This document shows positions 17,584 through 26,908 of a DNA stretch of 64,000 bases, piece after piece (position 1 is the first letter of the stretch; every line of letters starts with the position of its first letter). A program made the translations under genes and the position numbers. This DNA is from Olleya sp. Hel_I_94. Lineage in GTDB: Bacteria > Bacteroidota > Bacteroidia > Flavobacteriales > Flavobacteriaceae. The notes below the pieces were generated by a model that saw nothing but the letters and a program-made list of their open reading frames with translations, ran no database searches and was not told the origin of the DNA. The DNA lies in the NCBI RefSeq assembly GCF_007827365.1, contig NZ_VISI01000002.1:67001-131000 (forward strand), read 5' to 3'.

Positions 17584-18108
17584 ATGGAAATATTAGGAAT
17601 AGGCTCTAGAATTAACCATCCAGAACACGGAAAAGGAGTGGTAACTAACATTGATAGTAAACACTATTGGGTTACTTTTATTGAAAATGGGTTAGAAACC
17701 ATTGCTTTAAATGATGATTTTGAAGTTATTGAAGCTGCAGAAAATGAGGTAGACACTATTAGTCTTTTTGATGTAGAAAGTAGCTTGGTTAGAATACTTA
17801 AAAAATATAGCGATGTCTCGGAAATTGTGCCAATTGGCGATAAGTGGAAAGGAGGTGTCTTAGAACTAAAACCAGCCGACAGTAACTTAAAAAGTAAAGT
17901 AATAAAAATTGAAGACTTTTTTCATAAAATCACTATGGTTAGAGATCGATTGAGAGTGATGGAACAAAAAGTTAACTCTAGTAATCTAGAACCATCAGAG
18001 AAAGTGGATATACAACAATATATAACCCGAATTTATGGAAGCTTAACCACTTTTAATGTGTTGTTTAAATCCAAAGAACAGCAATTTGTAGGTCAAAAAA
18101 GTAAGTAG
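17584..18108 (+). CDS. Conserved hypothetical protein with N-terminal SH3-like barrel
   Basis: Protein of 174 residues. The open frame begins at 17464, but the ATG at 17584 starts directly at the conserved domain (MEILGIGSRINHPEHGKGVV) and follows a promoter. Residues 1-50 resemble the small SH3/KOW-like barrels of CarD or tudor type proteins, with the GxRxxHPxHGKG pattern. The rest is mixed alpha/beta without a recognised motif. It is cytoplasmic, and no partner is suggested by context. I do not assign a function. Confidence 0.8.
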   Translation: MEILGIGSRINHPEHGKGVVTNIDSKHYWVTFIENGLETIALNDDFEVIEAAENEVDTISLFDVESSLVRILKKYSDVSEIVPIGDKWKGGVLELKPADSNLKSKVIKIEDFFHKITMVRDRLRVMEQKVNSSNLEPSEKVDIQQYITRIYGSLTTFNVLFKSKEQQFVGQKSK

Positions 18109-18136
18109 TATAACTTGCTTTTAATTTTTGGTAGTT

Positions 18137-18176
18137 AGTAGTTATCCTTTTTAATATTAAACAATGGATAACTACT
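18137..18176. terminator. Hairpin between convergent genes
   Basis: An 11-bp perfect inverted repeat (18137-18147 with 18166-18176) with an 18-base AT-rich loop lies exactly between the stops of two convergent genes. The T-run is weak, so termination efficiency is uncertain. Confidence 0.6.
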
Positions 18177-18183
18177 GCTTTTG

Positions 18184-18897
18184 TTATTTAGTGCCTTTTA
18201 CGTCACCCATATCAAAACTAAAAAAGAATAATTGGTGGTTGGTTGGTAACTCTGCTTTAGACTCGGTTGTTTTCCAATCACTCCATGTGGCTTCCAAACC
18301 TCCAATAGGTAAAATATCAACCCACATTTTAAATTTTGTAGGCTTATAATTGTCATCTAAAATCCATAAATAAGAATCTCCAGGAGTAGAGCCTCCTTTA
18401 GAATAAGTCACCATTAAAGCATCTTTACCATTATGCTTAACAATGCTTCTAGACGTACCATGGTCAAATACTTTATAAGGTGCAACTAACCAAAAGGAAT
18501 CGTTGTTAAAGTAGTTTATTGCTGTTTGGATTAGTGCTTCCTTCTCTTTAGTATTTATTTCTTGTTTGTTTATAAAAACTTGACTTATAGACGGATTGTT
18601 TAGGTCTAATATTACTTTGTTTTTTTTCCAATAGACTTCACAGCTATTCTCTTTTTTGTTCCATTTGTAGTGGTGTTTTTGGCTAAAGGTCCATTCTAAA
18701 TTATTAGTAGCTTTGTAAGCGTCAGCGTTTAAGGATATTAGCATTTTATGTGCTAAAATATCAGCTTTTTCTGTTTGATTACCAATAGGTAAATCTTCGT
18801 TATATTTAAAGTAAACAATTCCAAAAAACAGCAAACTTGGTAATGTAAAAAAGATGATTACACCAGCTATTATTTTTAGTGCTTTTTTAAGTTTCAT
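18184..18897 (-). CDS. Conserved hypothetical membrane-anchored protein
   Basis: Protein of 237 residues from the ATG at 18897; the longer frame overlaps the ggt-like gene and adds 27 unlikely residues. One membrane segment near residues 8-28 (ALKIIAGVIIFFTLPSLLFFG) places the bulk outside the cytoplasm. The soluble part has a repeated pattern of beta strands and tryptophans (LEWTFSQKHHYKW, LWILDDNYKPTKFKMWVDILP), suggesting a lipid- or ligand-binding beta structure. I do not recognise the family. It follows the gamma-glutamyltransferase gene by 37 bases on the same strand. Confidence 0.72.
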   Translation of the reverse strand: MKLKKALKIIAGVIIFFTLPSLLFFGIVYFKYNEDLPIGNQTEKADILAHKMLISLNADAYKATNNLEWTFSQKHHYKWNKKENSCEVYWKKNKVILDLNNPSISQVFINKQEINTKEKEALIQTAINYFNNDSFWLVAPYKVFDHGTSRSIVKHNGKDALMVTYSKGGSTPGDSYLWILDDNYKPTKFKMWVDILPIGGLEATWSDWKTTESKAELPTNHQLFFFSFDMGDVKGTK

Positions 18898-18934
18898 TAT
18901 GTAAAAATTATATTGTTTTAATTTATTATACTGT

Positions 18935-20614
18935 TTAAAATCCAATAGCAGTGTCATCACCACGTTTATCTGCACCACCTTCTAATTGACCATTGTCTAA
19001 AACTAAGATACCATCTACTTTACCAATAACGTCAGCATTTTTTTCGGTAATGGAATAGCCTTTTTGTTGTAATTGAAGGACTAAATCTTTAGAGAAAGAG
19101 TTAGGTTCCATTCTAATTTGGTCAGGTAACCATTGATGATGAAACCTTGGTGCATTTACAGCTTCTTGCATGGTCATATCATATTCATGCACGTTTAAAA
19201 TAGTCTGCATAACAGATGTTATTATTGTGGATCCTCCAGGAGTCCCTAAAGTCATATATAGTTTGTCGTTTTTTTCTACAATCGTTGGCGTCATGGAGCT
19301 TAACATACGTTTTTCTGGTAAGATACTATTAGCTTCAGCACCAATTAATCCATACACGTTAGGCGTTCCAGGTTTGCTGGAAAAATCATCCATCTCGTTA
19401 TTAAAGAAAAAGCCTAATTTTGGACTATATAATTTTGAACCATAACCAGAATTTAAGGTGGTTGTCACAGCTATTGCATTACCAAATTGATCAACTATGG
19501 AGTAGTGCGTGGTCTCATCACTTTCAATAATATCAACTTTTCCATGAGAAATAGTGCTAGAAGGTGTTGCTTTGTCAAAGGTGAAGTCAGCCATTCTGTT
19601 TTTTAGGTAAGCATCACTTAACAATTGGTCATGAGGTATTGCAACAAAATCTGGATCACCTAAATAAAAACTACGGTCTGCGTACGCACGTCGCTCAGCT
19701 TCAGTAATAACCTGGATACTTTTAAGGCTATTGTGCCCAAATTCATCTAAATTAAAATCTTCAATTTGCTTTAATATTTGAGCTAAACAGATACCACCAC
19801 TTGAAGGAGGTGACATGGATATAATATTTAAATTATCGTATTCAAATGTAATAGGTTTACGCCATATGGCTTGGTAACTTGATAAGTCGTCAACCGTAAT
19901 TACGCCACCATTTGCTTGTATAAAGCTTGCTAATTTTTTAGCGGTTTTACCCTTATAAAATTCGTCACGACCATTTATCATTATGGCTTCAAGTGTTTTT
20001 GCTAAGTTTGGTTGTTTAATGGTGTCTTTAGCAATCCAATTTTTTGTAAATAATATTTCGCTTTTATTGACTGCTAAGAAAGCTTCTTTTTTTTCTTCTA
20101 ATACAGCTTGATCTTTTTGTGAGACCACAAAACCACGATTTGCTAAATCAATGACAGGCTGCATAATGTCTTGTATAGGTAAAGAACCAAATTTTTCGTG
20201 CACTTCAAATAATCCTGCGATTGTGCCAGGAACTCCAACAGCAAGTCCACCTTGAGTACTTAGATTAGGGATAATATTTCCTAAACTGTCTAAATACATA
20301 TTTTTGGTTGCTAGCTTTGGTGCCTTTTCGCGATAATCCAATGCGCCAATGCTACCATCCTCCAATCGATAAACCATAAAACCACCACCACCAATATTGC
20401 CTGCATAAGGGTAGCAAACAGCTAAGGCTAAATCTGTTGCTATCATAGCGTCAAAGACGTTTCCGCCTTGTTTTAAAATAGCAGTTCCAATTTTAGATGC
20501 TTCTTCTCGTGCAGAAACAACCATAGCCTGTTTGGTAATTAACCCACGTTTGTTATTGTTTTTGCAACTAAAAAAAGTAATACAAATTACAAAAAGTAAT
20601 GCTAAATTTTTCAT
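18935..20614 (-). CDS. Gamma-glutamyltransferase lipoprotein
   Basis: Protein of 559 residues. The N terminus MKNLALLFVICITFFSC is a lipoprotein signal with Cys17. The GGT domain is complete and of the self-cleaving type: DETTHYSIVD contains the Thr nucleophile (about Thr368) that becomes the new N terminus of the small subunit, and LSSMTPTIV and GTPGGSTIITSVMQ form the later substrate loop. It hydrolyses glutathione or other gamma-glutamyl peptides, here probably in the periplasm. Start overlaps the stop of the ACP phosphodiesterase gene by 4 bases. Confidence 0.94.
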   Translation of the reverse strand: MKNLALLFVICITFFSCKNNNKRGLITKQAMVVSAREEASKIGTAILKQGGNVFDAMIATDLALAVCYPYAGNIGGGGFMVYRLEDGSIGALDYREKAPKLATKNMYLDSLGNIIPNLSTQGGLAVGVPGTIAGLFEVHEKFGSLPIQDIMQPVIDLANRGFVVSQKDQAVLEEKKEAFLAVNKSEILFTKNWIAKDTIKQPNLAKTLEAIMINGRDEFYKGKTAKKLASFIQANGGVITVDDLSSYQAIWRKPITFEYDNLNIISMSPPSSGGICLAQILKQIEDFNLDEFGHNSLKSIQVITEAERRAYADRSFYLGDPDFVAIPHDQLLSDAYLKNRMADFTFDKATPSSTISHGKVDIIESDETTHYSIVDQFGNAIAVTTTLNSGYGSKLYSPKLGFFFNNEMDDFSSKPGTPNVYGLIGAEANSILPEKRMLSSMTPTIVEKNDKLYMTLGTPGGSTIITSVMQTILNVHEYDMTMQEAVNAPRFHHQWLPDQIRMEPNSFSKDLVLQLQQKGYSITEKNADVIGKVDGILVLDNGQLEGGADKRGDDTAIGF

Positions 20615-21210
20615 TGGTCCTTAGTTTGTAATGTCTCTAATGTTTGTTTGGTAAAAGTGATAAGCTCATCAAAAAAGCTAGTAAATTCTGTTTCAAATTC
20701 ACTATAAAATTCTTCTAATTCATTGACAGCTAAATTCATTTTAGAACGGTTTTTAGTACGTCTATTCATGCCTTCCAATACTTTTGTTATTCCTTCAATG
20801 GACGCATAGCTTAGCAACCAATTGTCTGCTAAAAGGTGAGGCATCATTTTTTGAATTCGGGAAGGTAAGATTTCAAAATTATTTTCAAGCGTATCGTAAA
20901 AGTCATCCACATAGTCTGCTAAAGGCACGTCTGAGTATTTTGACCAGTTTTTTGCTAAATAGTGGTCGTATAAAATATCGACTATCACACCAGAATAATG
21001 TCCATAATTTTTGTGTAGTCGTTTGGTGCTTTTTCTTACTGTGGGATGTGCATCAGTAAAAGTGTCGATTTGTCTATGTAATAAAATGCCAATTTGGATG
21101 TCTTTTGGGTAGTCTTTATATTTTTTTCCTCTTATACCATCTGCTATAAAGTTACCAATGGTAATCATTTTGTCGTTTCCGGAAAGATAAATGTGTGCTA
21201 GAAAATTCAT
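20611..21210 (-). CDS. Acyl carrier protein phosphodiesterase-like protein (DUF479)
   Basis: Protein of 199 residues beginning MNFLAHIYLSG, the hallmark opening of the AcpH/DUF479 family, with metal-binding candidates in LHRQIDTFTDAHP and GVIVDILYDHYLA. AcpH removes 4'-phosphopantetheine from acyl carrier protein; the family belongs to the HD-like hydrolases. Length is normal. It is the first gene of an overlapping pair with the gamma-glutamyltransferase, divergent from the acyltransferase at 21251. Confidence 0.88.
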   Translation of the reverse strand: MNFLAHIYLSGNDKMITIGNFIADGIRGKKYKDYPKDIQIGILLHRQIDTFTDAHPTVRKSTKRLHKNYGHYSGVIVDILYDHYLAKNWSKYSDVPLADYVDDFYDTLENNFEILPSRIQKMMPHLLADNWLLSYASIEGITKVLEGMNRRTKNRSKMNLAVNELEEFYSEFETEFTSFFDELITFTKQTLETLQTKDQ

Positions 21211-21250
21211 CTTATAAATATATGTATTTTTACCCTGTAAATTTTATAAT

Positions 21251-22321
21251 TTGAAGCGATTACCCAATTTAGATGTATTACGGTTTGTATTAGCCACATT
21301 GGTTGTGTTTTTTCATTTACCACAATTATGTCGTAATCAAGGACTTCCGTACTTTTTGGATGCACCTATATTTAATCGAGGAGTGGAAGCAGTATATATG
21401 TTTTTTGTATTAAGTGGTTTTTTAATAATTAAAACTATTTATAGTAGTAAACAGCGCGATGCTTTTTCTATACGTAAATTTTACGTGCGTCGTGTATTAC
21501 GGATATTTCCGTTGTATTATTTGGTTGTTATTTTTGGGTTTGTGTTTTATTGGATTATTCTTCCAAAATTAGAAATTCCGTATACAAATAATTACCCATT
21601 ATGGGATGGTCTATTATTATCTACGTTTTTTTTACCAAATATTTTTGCCAAGCTTTACATGCCTGGTGGTATATTGGAGGTGTTGTGGTCTATTGGTATT
21701 GAGGAGCAATTTTATATTATAGTTGCTCCAGCTTTATTTTTGGTAAATAAAAATAGGGTTTTACAATTTTTAATAGGACTAACTGGTTTGTACTTTTTAA
21801 TATTTCATTTAAGCCTTTTTAGTTTTCTTAAAAGTTTTAATATGGTATTTTTCTTTTTGTTTTTTGGCGGAATTGTAGCAGTTTTAGAAGAAAAAAAGCA
21901 GCTTCAGTTTTTTAAAAAGAATAAGATTTACCCAATAATAATAGTCGTTTTGGTATTGTTGTATTTTGTAACAGATATATTTCATTCAACAAACACTTAT
22001 ATATTTAACCTAATAACTATGGTGTTATTTGGGATGTTTATCCACACGATATCGCATAATAATCTAGGTGTTAACATTCAAAATAAAGCACTTAATTACT
22101 TGGGTCAAATATCTTATGGATTATATATGTTTCATGTAATCGCATTAAACGTTGTAGTTTTCTTATTTTTGAAGCTACAAATAGATACAATTTTTAATGA
22201 CTGGTTAACAATAGTTTTAATTTATATGTTAACTTTTGCATTTACTTTTATAATGGCACATCTGTCTTATAAATATTTTGAAACCTATTTTTTAAAATTA
22301 AAAAACAAATTTAGAGAATGA
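21251..22321 (+). CDS. Acyltransferase family 3 (OafA/YrhL-like) membrane protein
   Basis: Protein of 356 residues with about ten membrane segments. The N-terminal RLPNLDVLRFVLATLVVFFHL and FVLSGFLI are typical of the acyltransferase-3 family, which acetylates or otherwise acylates surface sugars; the His of VVFFHL is the usual catalytic candidate. WSIGIEEQFY is another family signature. Translation seems to start at a TTG (21251), because the first ATG comes well after the conserved opening. The stop overlaps the glmM start (ATGA), coupling the two. Confidence 0.9.
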   Translation: MKRLPNLDVLRFVLATLVVFFHLPQLCRNQGLPYFLDAPIFNRGVEAVYMFFVLSGFLIIKTIYSSKQRDAFSIRKFYVRRVLRIFPLYYLVVIFGFVFYWIILPKLEIPYTNNYPLWDGLLLSTFFLPNIFAKLYMPGGILEVLWSIGIEEQFYIIVAPALFLVNKNRVLQFLIGLTGLYFLIFHLSLFSFLKSFNMVFFFLFFGGIVAVLEEKKQLQFFKKNKIYPIIIVVLVLLYFVTDIFHSTNTYIFNLITMVLFGMFIHTISHNNLGVNIQNKALNYLGQISYGLYMFHVIALNVVVFLFLKLQIDTIFNDWLTIVLIYMLTFAFTFIMAHLSYKYFETYFLKLKNKFRE

Positions 22322-23706
22322 CACTTATAAAATCTATATCAGGAATTAGAGGGACAATTGGAGGATCAGTTGGTGATAATTTAACACCAATAGATGCAGT
22401 AAAATTTGCATCAGCTTATGGTACTTGGCTAAAACAACAACGCGACAAAACCGATTATAAAGTAGTTGTTGGTCGTGACGCACGTTTATCTGGAGACATG
22501 ATTCAAAACTTGGTAATGAATACATTAGTAGGATTAGGTATTCAAGTTGTGGACTTAGGTTTATCAACAACACCAACAGTTGAGATTGCTGTGCCAATGG
22601 AACATGCAGATGGTGGGATAATATTGACTGCCAGTCATAATCCAAAACAATGGAATGCTTTAAAATTATTAAATGCTAAAGGTGAATTTTTAGATGGTGC
22701 AGAAGGACAGAAAATTTTAGAGATTGCAGAGTCTGATAGCATGACATTTGCTGAAGTTGATGATTTAGGAGCGATTACTAAAAATGATGCTTATATAGAC
22801 ATACATATTGATGAGGTTTTAGAATTGGAATATGTAAACCAAAAAGCAATAGAAAACGCAAATTTTAAAGTAGTTGTTGATGGTGTAAATAGTACAGGAG
22901 GAATTGCAATACCTTTATTGTTGGAGCGTTTAGGTGTTGAGGCAGTAAAATTATATTGTGATCCAACAGGTCATTTTCCGCATAATCCAGAACCTTTAAA
23001 AGAGCATTTAGGAGATTTATCTAACGAAGTTAAAAAGCATAATGCCGATTTTGGAATTGTTGTCGATCCAGATGTTGATCGCTTAGCTTTTATGGATGAA
23101 AATGGCGAAATGTTTGGCGAAGAGTACACTTTAGTTGCATGTGCTGACTGGGTTTTAAGTCAAAATCCAGGTAATACGGTAAGCAACATGAGCTCAACCA
23201 GAGCATTGCGTGATGTGACTGAAAAACATGGAGGTACATACGAGGCTTCTGCAGTTGGAGAGGTTAATGTAGTTACTTTAATGAAAAAAAATAACGCAGT
23301 TATTGGAGGAGAAGGTAATGGCGGAATTATATATCCAGAATCACATTATGGACGTGATGCATTAGTTGGTGTTGCTTTATTTTTAAGTTTGTTAGCCGAA
23401 AGAAAATTAAGTGTTAGTGAACTTAGAAAAACTTACACAAGCTATTTTATGAGTAAGAAAAAAATAGAATTAACGCCAACTTTGGATGTTGATGCTATTT
23501 TAAAAGCAATGGAAGATAAATACAGCAATGAAAATTTAACAACCATTGATGGTGTTAAAATAGACTTTGCAGAAAGTTGGGCACACTTACGAAAAAGTAA
23601 CACAGAGCCCATAATTAGAATTTACACAGAAGCTAAAAGCCAAACAGAAGCAGATAGTCTAGCAGATAAAATTATTTCAGAAATCAAGGAAATTGCTAAT
23701 ATTTAG
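22318..23706 (+). CDS. glmM: Phosphoglucosamine mutase (phosphohexomutase)
   Basis: Protein of 462 residues. LTASHNPKQWNALK carries the phosphoserine Ser106, VDPDVDRLAF the metal-binding loop, and GEGNGGIIYPESHYGRD and SNTEPIIRIYTE the sugar- and phosphate-binding loops. It converts glucosamine 6-phosphate to the 1-phosphate for UDP-GlcNAc, so for peptidoglycan and lipid A. Substrate is assigned from overall family resemblance; a phosphomannomutase role cannot be fully excluded. Coupled by a 4-base overlap to the upstream acyltransferase. Confidence 0.88.
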   Translation: MTLIKSISGIRGTIGGSVGDNLTPIDAVKFASAYGTWLKQQRDKTDYKVVVGRDARLSGDMIQNLVMNTLVGLGIQVVDLGLSTTPTVEIAVPMEHADGGIILTASHNPKQWNALKLLNAKGEFLDGAEGQKILEIAESDSMTFAEVDDLGAITKNDAYIDIHIDEVLELEYVNQKAIENANFKVVVDGVNSTGGIAIPLLLERLGVEAVKLYCDPTGHFPHNPEPLKEHLGDLSNEVKKHNADFGIVVDPDVDRLAFMDENGEMFGEEYTLVACADWVLSQNPGNTVSNMSSTRALRDVTEKHGGTYEASAVGEVNVVTLMKKNNAVIGGEGNGGIIYPESHYGRDALVGVALFLSLLAERKLSVSELRKTYTSYFMSKKKIELTPTLDVDAILKAMEDKYSNENLTTIDGVKIDFAESWAHLRKSNTEPIIRIYTEAKSQTEADSLADKIISEIKEIANI

Positions 23707-23732
23707 TATTTTTATTTAACAAGTAGTTAGTT

Positions 23733-25232
23733 ATGCACATTACAAAAGCCCAAAGAACAGAGAAATCAGAATTAGAAGCTTATTTTTCTAAATTTAGACA
23801 GCATATTGTAGGTATAAATCAAGAGTTTGAATCGCCTTATGGATTACAAAAAATGGTCTATACAGATTGGACAGCTTCTGGACGTTTATATAGACCAATT
23901 GAAGATAAACTATTAAATCAATTTGGACCTTTTGTAGCCAATACACATACCGAAACTACTGTGTCTGGAACAGCTATGACAAACGCTTATCATAAAGCTA
24001 GGCAAATTATTAAAGGACACGTTAATACTAATGCAGACGACGTTTTAATTGTAGCAGGAAACGGAATGACAAGTGTAGTCAATAAGTTTCAGCGTATTTT
24101 AGGATTAAAAATTCCAGAAAACTTAAAAAGATTTACAACTATTCCTGACGAGATTCGTCCAGTGGTATTTGTAACACATATGGAGCATCACTCTAATCAC
24201 ACATCTTGGTTAGAAACTATGGCTAAAGTGGAGGTTATTCCTGCAGGAGAAGATGGGTTATTTAGTTTGAGTAATCTTGAAATATTATTAGAACAATATA
24301 AAGATTGTCCACTTAAAATAGCTTCAGTAATAGGAGGAAGTAATGTCACGGGAATTGAGACGCCTTACCATCAAATTGCAAAATTAATGCATAAAAATGG
24401 AGGTGTATGCTTTGTGGATTTTGCATGCTCTGCACCTTACGTAAATATTAATATGCATCCAGAAGATGAAGACGAAGCTTTAGATGCTATATTCTTTTCG
24501 CCTCACAAATTTTTAGGAGGTCCTGGTACTTCTGGTGTTTTAGTTTTTAATAAAAAACTATATAAAAATATGATACCTGATTGTCCAGGAGGAGGTACTG
24601 TTAGTTGGACAAATCCTTGGGGAGAACATAAATATATTGACAATATAGAAGATCGAGAAGATGGTGGTACTCCAGGTTTTTTACAAACTATAAAGACTGC
24701 TTTGGCCATAAAGTTAAAGGAGCAAATGGGAGTAAAAAATATGTTAGATAGAGAGCATGAGTTGCTAAACCAAGTATTTTCTAATTTGGATCATGTAGAT
24801 AATATTAAAATATTAGCAGGAGATCAAAAAAAACGATTAGGAGTGGTTTCCTTTTATATTGATAATTTACATTTTAATTTAGGCGTAAAATTATTAAACG
24901 ACAAATTCGGAATTCAAACACGTGGTGGTTGTAGTTGTGCAGGTACTTATGGTCATTATTTATTACATGTAGACCAAGAGCAATCACATAGTTTGGTTAA
25001 TGAGATATCATTAGGTGATTTAATTCGTAAACCAGGTTGGATACGCATGTCAATACATCCAACAACAACCTGTAATGAAATAGATTATGTGTGCGAAAGT
25101 TTAATAGCTTTAGCAGAAAACCATGAAGAATGGGCTAAAGATTATGAATACAATAAAGCAAATAACGAGTTTATCCATAAAACGTTTGTGCCTAAAAACG
25201 ATGTAAGAGTCAATGATTGGTTTCAGCTGTAA
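23733..25232 (+). CDS. Class V aminotransferase / cysteine desulfurase-like PLP enzyme
   Basis: Protein of 499 residues, fold type I PLP enzyme. FFSPHKFLGGPGTSG gives the PLP-binding Lys259, FVDFACSAPY the Asp that contacts the pyridine nitrogen, and RGGCSCAGTYGHY a cysteine-rich loop where cysteine desulfurases have the active cysteine. It is longer than IscS/SufS and is not next to suf genes, so sulfur transfer is possible but not shown. It follows glmM by 26 bases and ends before a strong terminator. Confidence 0.87.
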   Translation: MHITKAQRTEKSELEAYFSKFRQHIVGINQEFESPYGLQKMVYTDWTASGRLYRPIEDKLLNQFGPFVANTHTETTVSGTAMTNAYHKARQIIKGHVNTNADDVLIVAGNGMTSVVNKFQRILGLKIPENLKRFTTIPDEIRPVVFVTHMEHHSNHTSWLETMAKVEVIPAGEDGLFSLSNLEILLEQYKDCPLKIASVIGGSNVTGIETPYHQIAKLMHKNGGVCFVDFACSAPYVNINMHPEDEDEALDAIFFSPHKFLGGPGTSGVLVFNKKLYKNMIPDCPGGGTVSWTNPWGEHKYIDNIEDREDGGTPGFLQTIKTALAIKLKEQMGVKNMLDREHELLNQVFSNLDHVDNIKILAGDQKKRLGVVSFYIDNLHFNLGVKLLNDKFGIQTRGGCSCAGTYGHYLLHVDQEQSHSLVNEISLGDLIRKPGWIRMSIHPTTTCNEIDYVCESLIALAENHEEWAKDYEYNKANNEFIHKTFVPKNDVRVNDWFQL

Positions 25233-25281
25233 TTAAAAAAACGAATTAGATTTACTAAAATTAATCAGTTTTTTGGATAAA

Positions 25282-25320
25282 AAAACACTCACAACTTTAA
25301 AAATTGTGAGTGTTTTTTTT
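25282..25320. terminator. Bidirectional intrinsic terminator
   Basis: A 13-bp perfect stem (25282-25294 with 25304-25316) is followed by a T-run and preceded by A-rich sequence. It overlaps the end of the convergent acyltransferase gene. Confidence 0.9.
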
Positions 25321-26209
25321 ATTTAAAATCCTCAGGAGTTTTATCACGATGTTTCCATCGTTTATGTGTCCATAAATAATATTGAGGAGCTTCGTGTATT
25401 TGCTTTTCTACTAATTTAAAAAAAGCATCAGTAATCTCGTAGTCTTTAAAGTCGTTTGGGGTTTCAGCTAGAGTTGTAAAAGTGGTTTGGTAATACCCTC
25501 TTTTAATTCGCTTTACAGCAAAATATACAACAGCCATATCTAATTGCTTAGCTAAAAGTTCGGCTCCTGTATGAGCAGGTACGTTAATACCCATAAATTC
25601 TAACCAATGGTGAGCTTTCCAAGGTTTTGGGCTTTGGTCAGATACAAAACCATTAATAGTTAATTCACCATTATTTTTAGCACGTAGTAAGGTGCTAAAG
25701 GTTTCTTTTGTGGTAATTAAATGAGAATTATATTTGGCTCTAATACGTTTAACTAGTTTGTCAAAATATTTATTTTCTAACTTTTTATATACTGCATAAC
25801 CTTTGTGATTTACATGGTTTTGTAATATAAAAATCCATTCCCAACTTCCATAGTGTGCACACATTAACACAATACTTTTATTGGATTTACTGTATTGATT
25901 AACTTCTTCAATGTTAGGAAAAGTCATACGTTTCATCATTTGTTTTTCTGTAATAGTTAAAGACTTTATAGCCTCTACAACCATATCACATAGATGATGA
26001 TAGAATTTTTTTCTTATGTCTTTAATTTCGTCCTCAGACTTATCAGGGAAAACTAGGTTTAAATTCTCTTTAACCGTTTTTTTTCTGTAGCCAATGATGT
26101 AATAGATTAAAAAATATAAACCATCAGAAAATGCATATAAAAGCCTAAACGGAAGTATAGAAATTAACCATAAAAAAGGATAAATTAAAATATAAGCTAA
26201 TAATTGCAT
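25319..26209 (-). CDS. Lipid A biosynthesis lauroyl/myristoyl acyltransferase family (LpxL/HtrB-like)
   Basis: Protein of 296 residues with an N-terminal membrane anchor (LAYILIYPFLWLISILPF) and the LABLAP acyltransferase domain. CAHYGSWEW gives the His-x4-acid catalytic motif, and TINGFVSDQSPKPW the second conserved block. It adds a secondary acyl chain to lipid A on the inner face of the cytoplasmic membrane. Length is normal. It is divergent from the rhomboid gene, with overlapping promoters. Confidence 0.9.
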   Translation of the reverse strand: MQLLAYILIYPFLWLISILPFRLLYAFSDGLYFLIYYIIGYRKKTVKENLNLVFPDKSEDEIKDIRKKFYHHLCDMVVEAIKSLTITEKQMMKRMTFPNIEEVNQYSKSNKSIVLMCAHYGSWEWIFILQNHVNHKGYAVYKKLENKYFDKLVKRIRAKYNSHLITTKETFSTLLRAKNNGELTINGFVSDQSPKPWKAHHWLEFMGINVPAHTGAELLAKQLDMAVVYFAVKRIKRGYYQTTFTTLAETPNDFKDYEITDAFFKLVEKQIHEAPQYYLWTHKRWKHRDKTPEDFK

Positions 26210-26224
26210 GAATACTTGTTAATT

Positions 26225-26252
26225 TTGCGAGAGCAAATATATGCTATATTTG
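26225..26252 (+). promoter_or_regulatory. Bacteroidota promoter for the rhomboid gene
   Basis: TTG (26225-26227), exactly 17 bases, TATATTTG (26245-26252): a perfect match to TTG-N17-TAnnTTTG, 20 bases before the ATG at 26273. Confidence 0.75.
26234..26241 (-). promoter_or_regulatory. -7 element TATATTTG for the LpxL-like gene
   Basis: On the minus strand TATATTTG (26241-26234) sits 24 bases upstream of the ATG at 26209. No well-spaced TTG is seen. It lies inside the spacer of the opposite-strand promoter. Confidence 0.45.
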
Positions 26253-26272
26253 ATATAAAGTTAAACTAGACA

Positions 26273-26908
26273 ATGGGTAATTTAAATTTAATAACTATAA
26301 TAATAATTGCAGCTAATGTTATTATCTCTTACAAAGGGTTTGAAGATTATAGTTTTTTTGAAAAATATAAATTTAATGTTGGTGCTATAAAAAGAGGAGA
26401 ACAGTTTAGGATATTTAGTTCTGGATTTTTACATGTTAATCCGCAGCATTTGTTGTTTAACATGATTACGCTTTATTTTTTTGCTTGGTTGGTCATTGCT
26501 AGGATTGGCGAAACTAAATTTATAATCATCTATTTAGTTAGTTTAGTAGCAGGAAGTTTACTGTCTTTGGTGTTTAATAAGGATAATTACCATTACAGTG
26601 CAGTTGGTGCTAGTGGAGCAGTAATGGGTGTTATTTATTCTGCTATTTTGTTTGATCCTTGGATGGAAATTAATTTTATAATTCCAGGTTGGGTTTTTGG
26701 TATAGGATATTTATTGTATTCTATTTACGGAATGAAAAAACAGATAGGTAACATTGGTCACGATGCCCATTTTGGAGGTGCTGTAGGAGGTTACGTGACA
26801 ACGCTTATTATTGCGCCTTGGTTGTTACAAACGGACTTAACAATGGTGTTGGTTTTAGCCATACCAATTGTAGTATTATTTGTTATGCAAAAATTAGGTA
26901 AAATTTAG
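26273..26908 (+). CDS. Rhomboid family intramembrane serine protease
   Basis: Protein of 211 residues with six membrane segments. GASGAVMG holds the catalytic Ser114 and HDAHFGGAVGG the catalytic His166; HLLFNM in the second segment is the usual stabilising His/Asn region. It cleaves membrane proteins within the lipid bilayer. The last 4 bases overlap the convergent TlpA-like gene, so there is no room for a terminator between them. Confidence 0.92.
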   Translation: MGNLNLITIIIIAANVIISYKGFEDYSFFEKYKFNVGAIKRGEQFRIFSSGFLHVNPQHLLFNMITLYFFAWLVIARIGETKFIIIYLVSLVAGSLLSLVFNKDNYHYSAVGASGAVMGVIYSAILFDPWMEINFIIPGWVFGIGYLLYSIYGMKKQIGNIGHDAHFGGAVGGYVTTLIIAPWLLQTDLTMVLVLAIPIVVLFVMQKLGKI

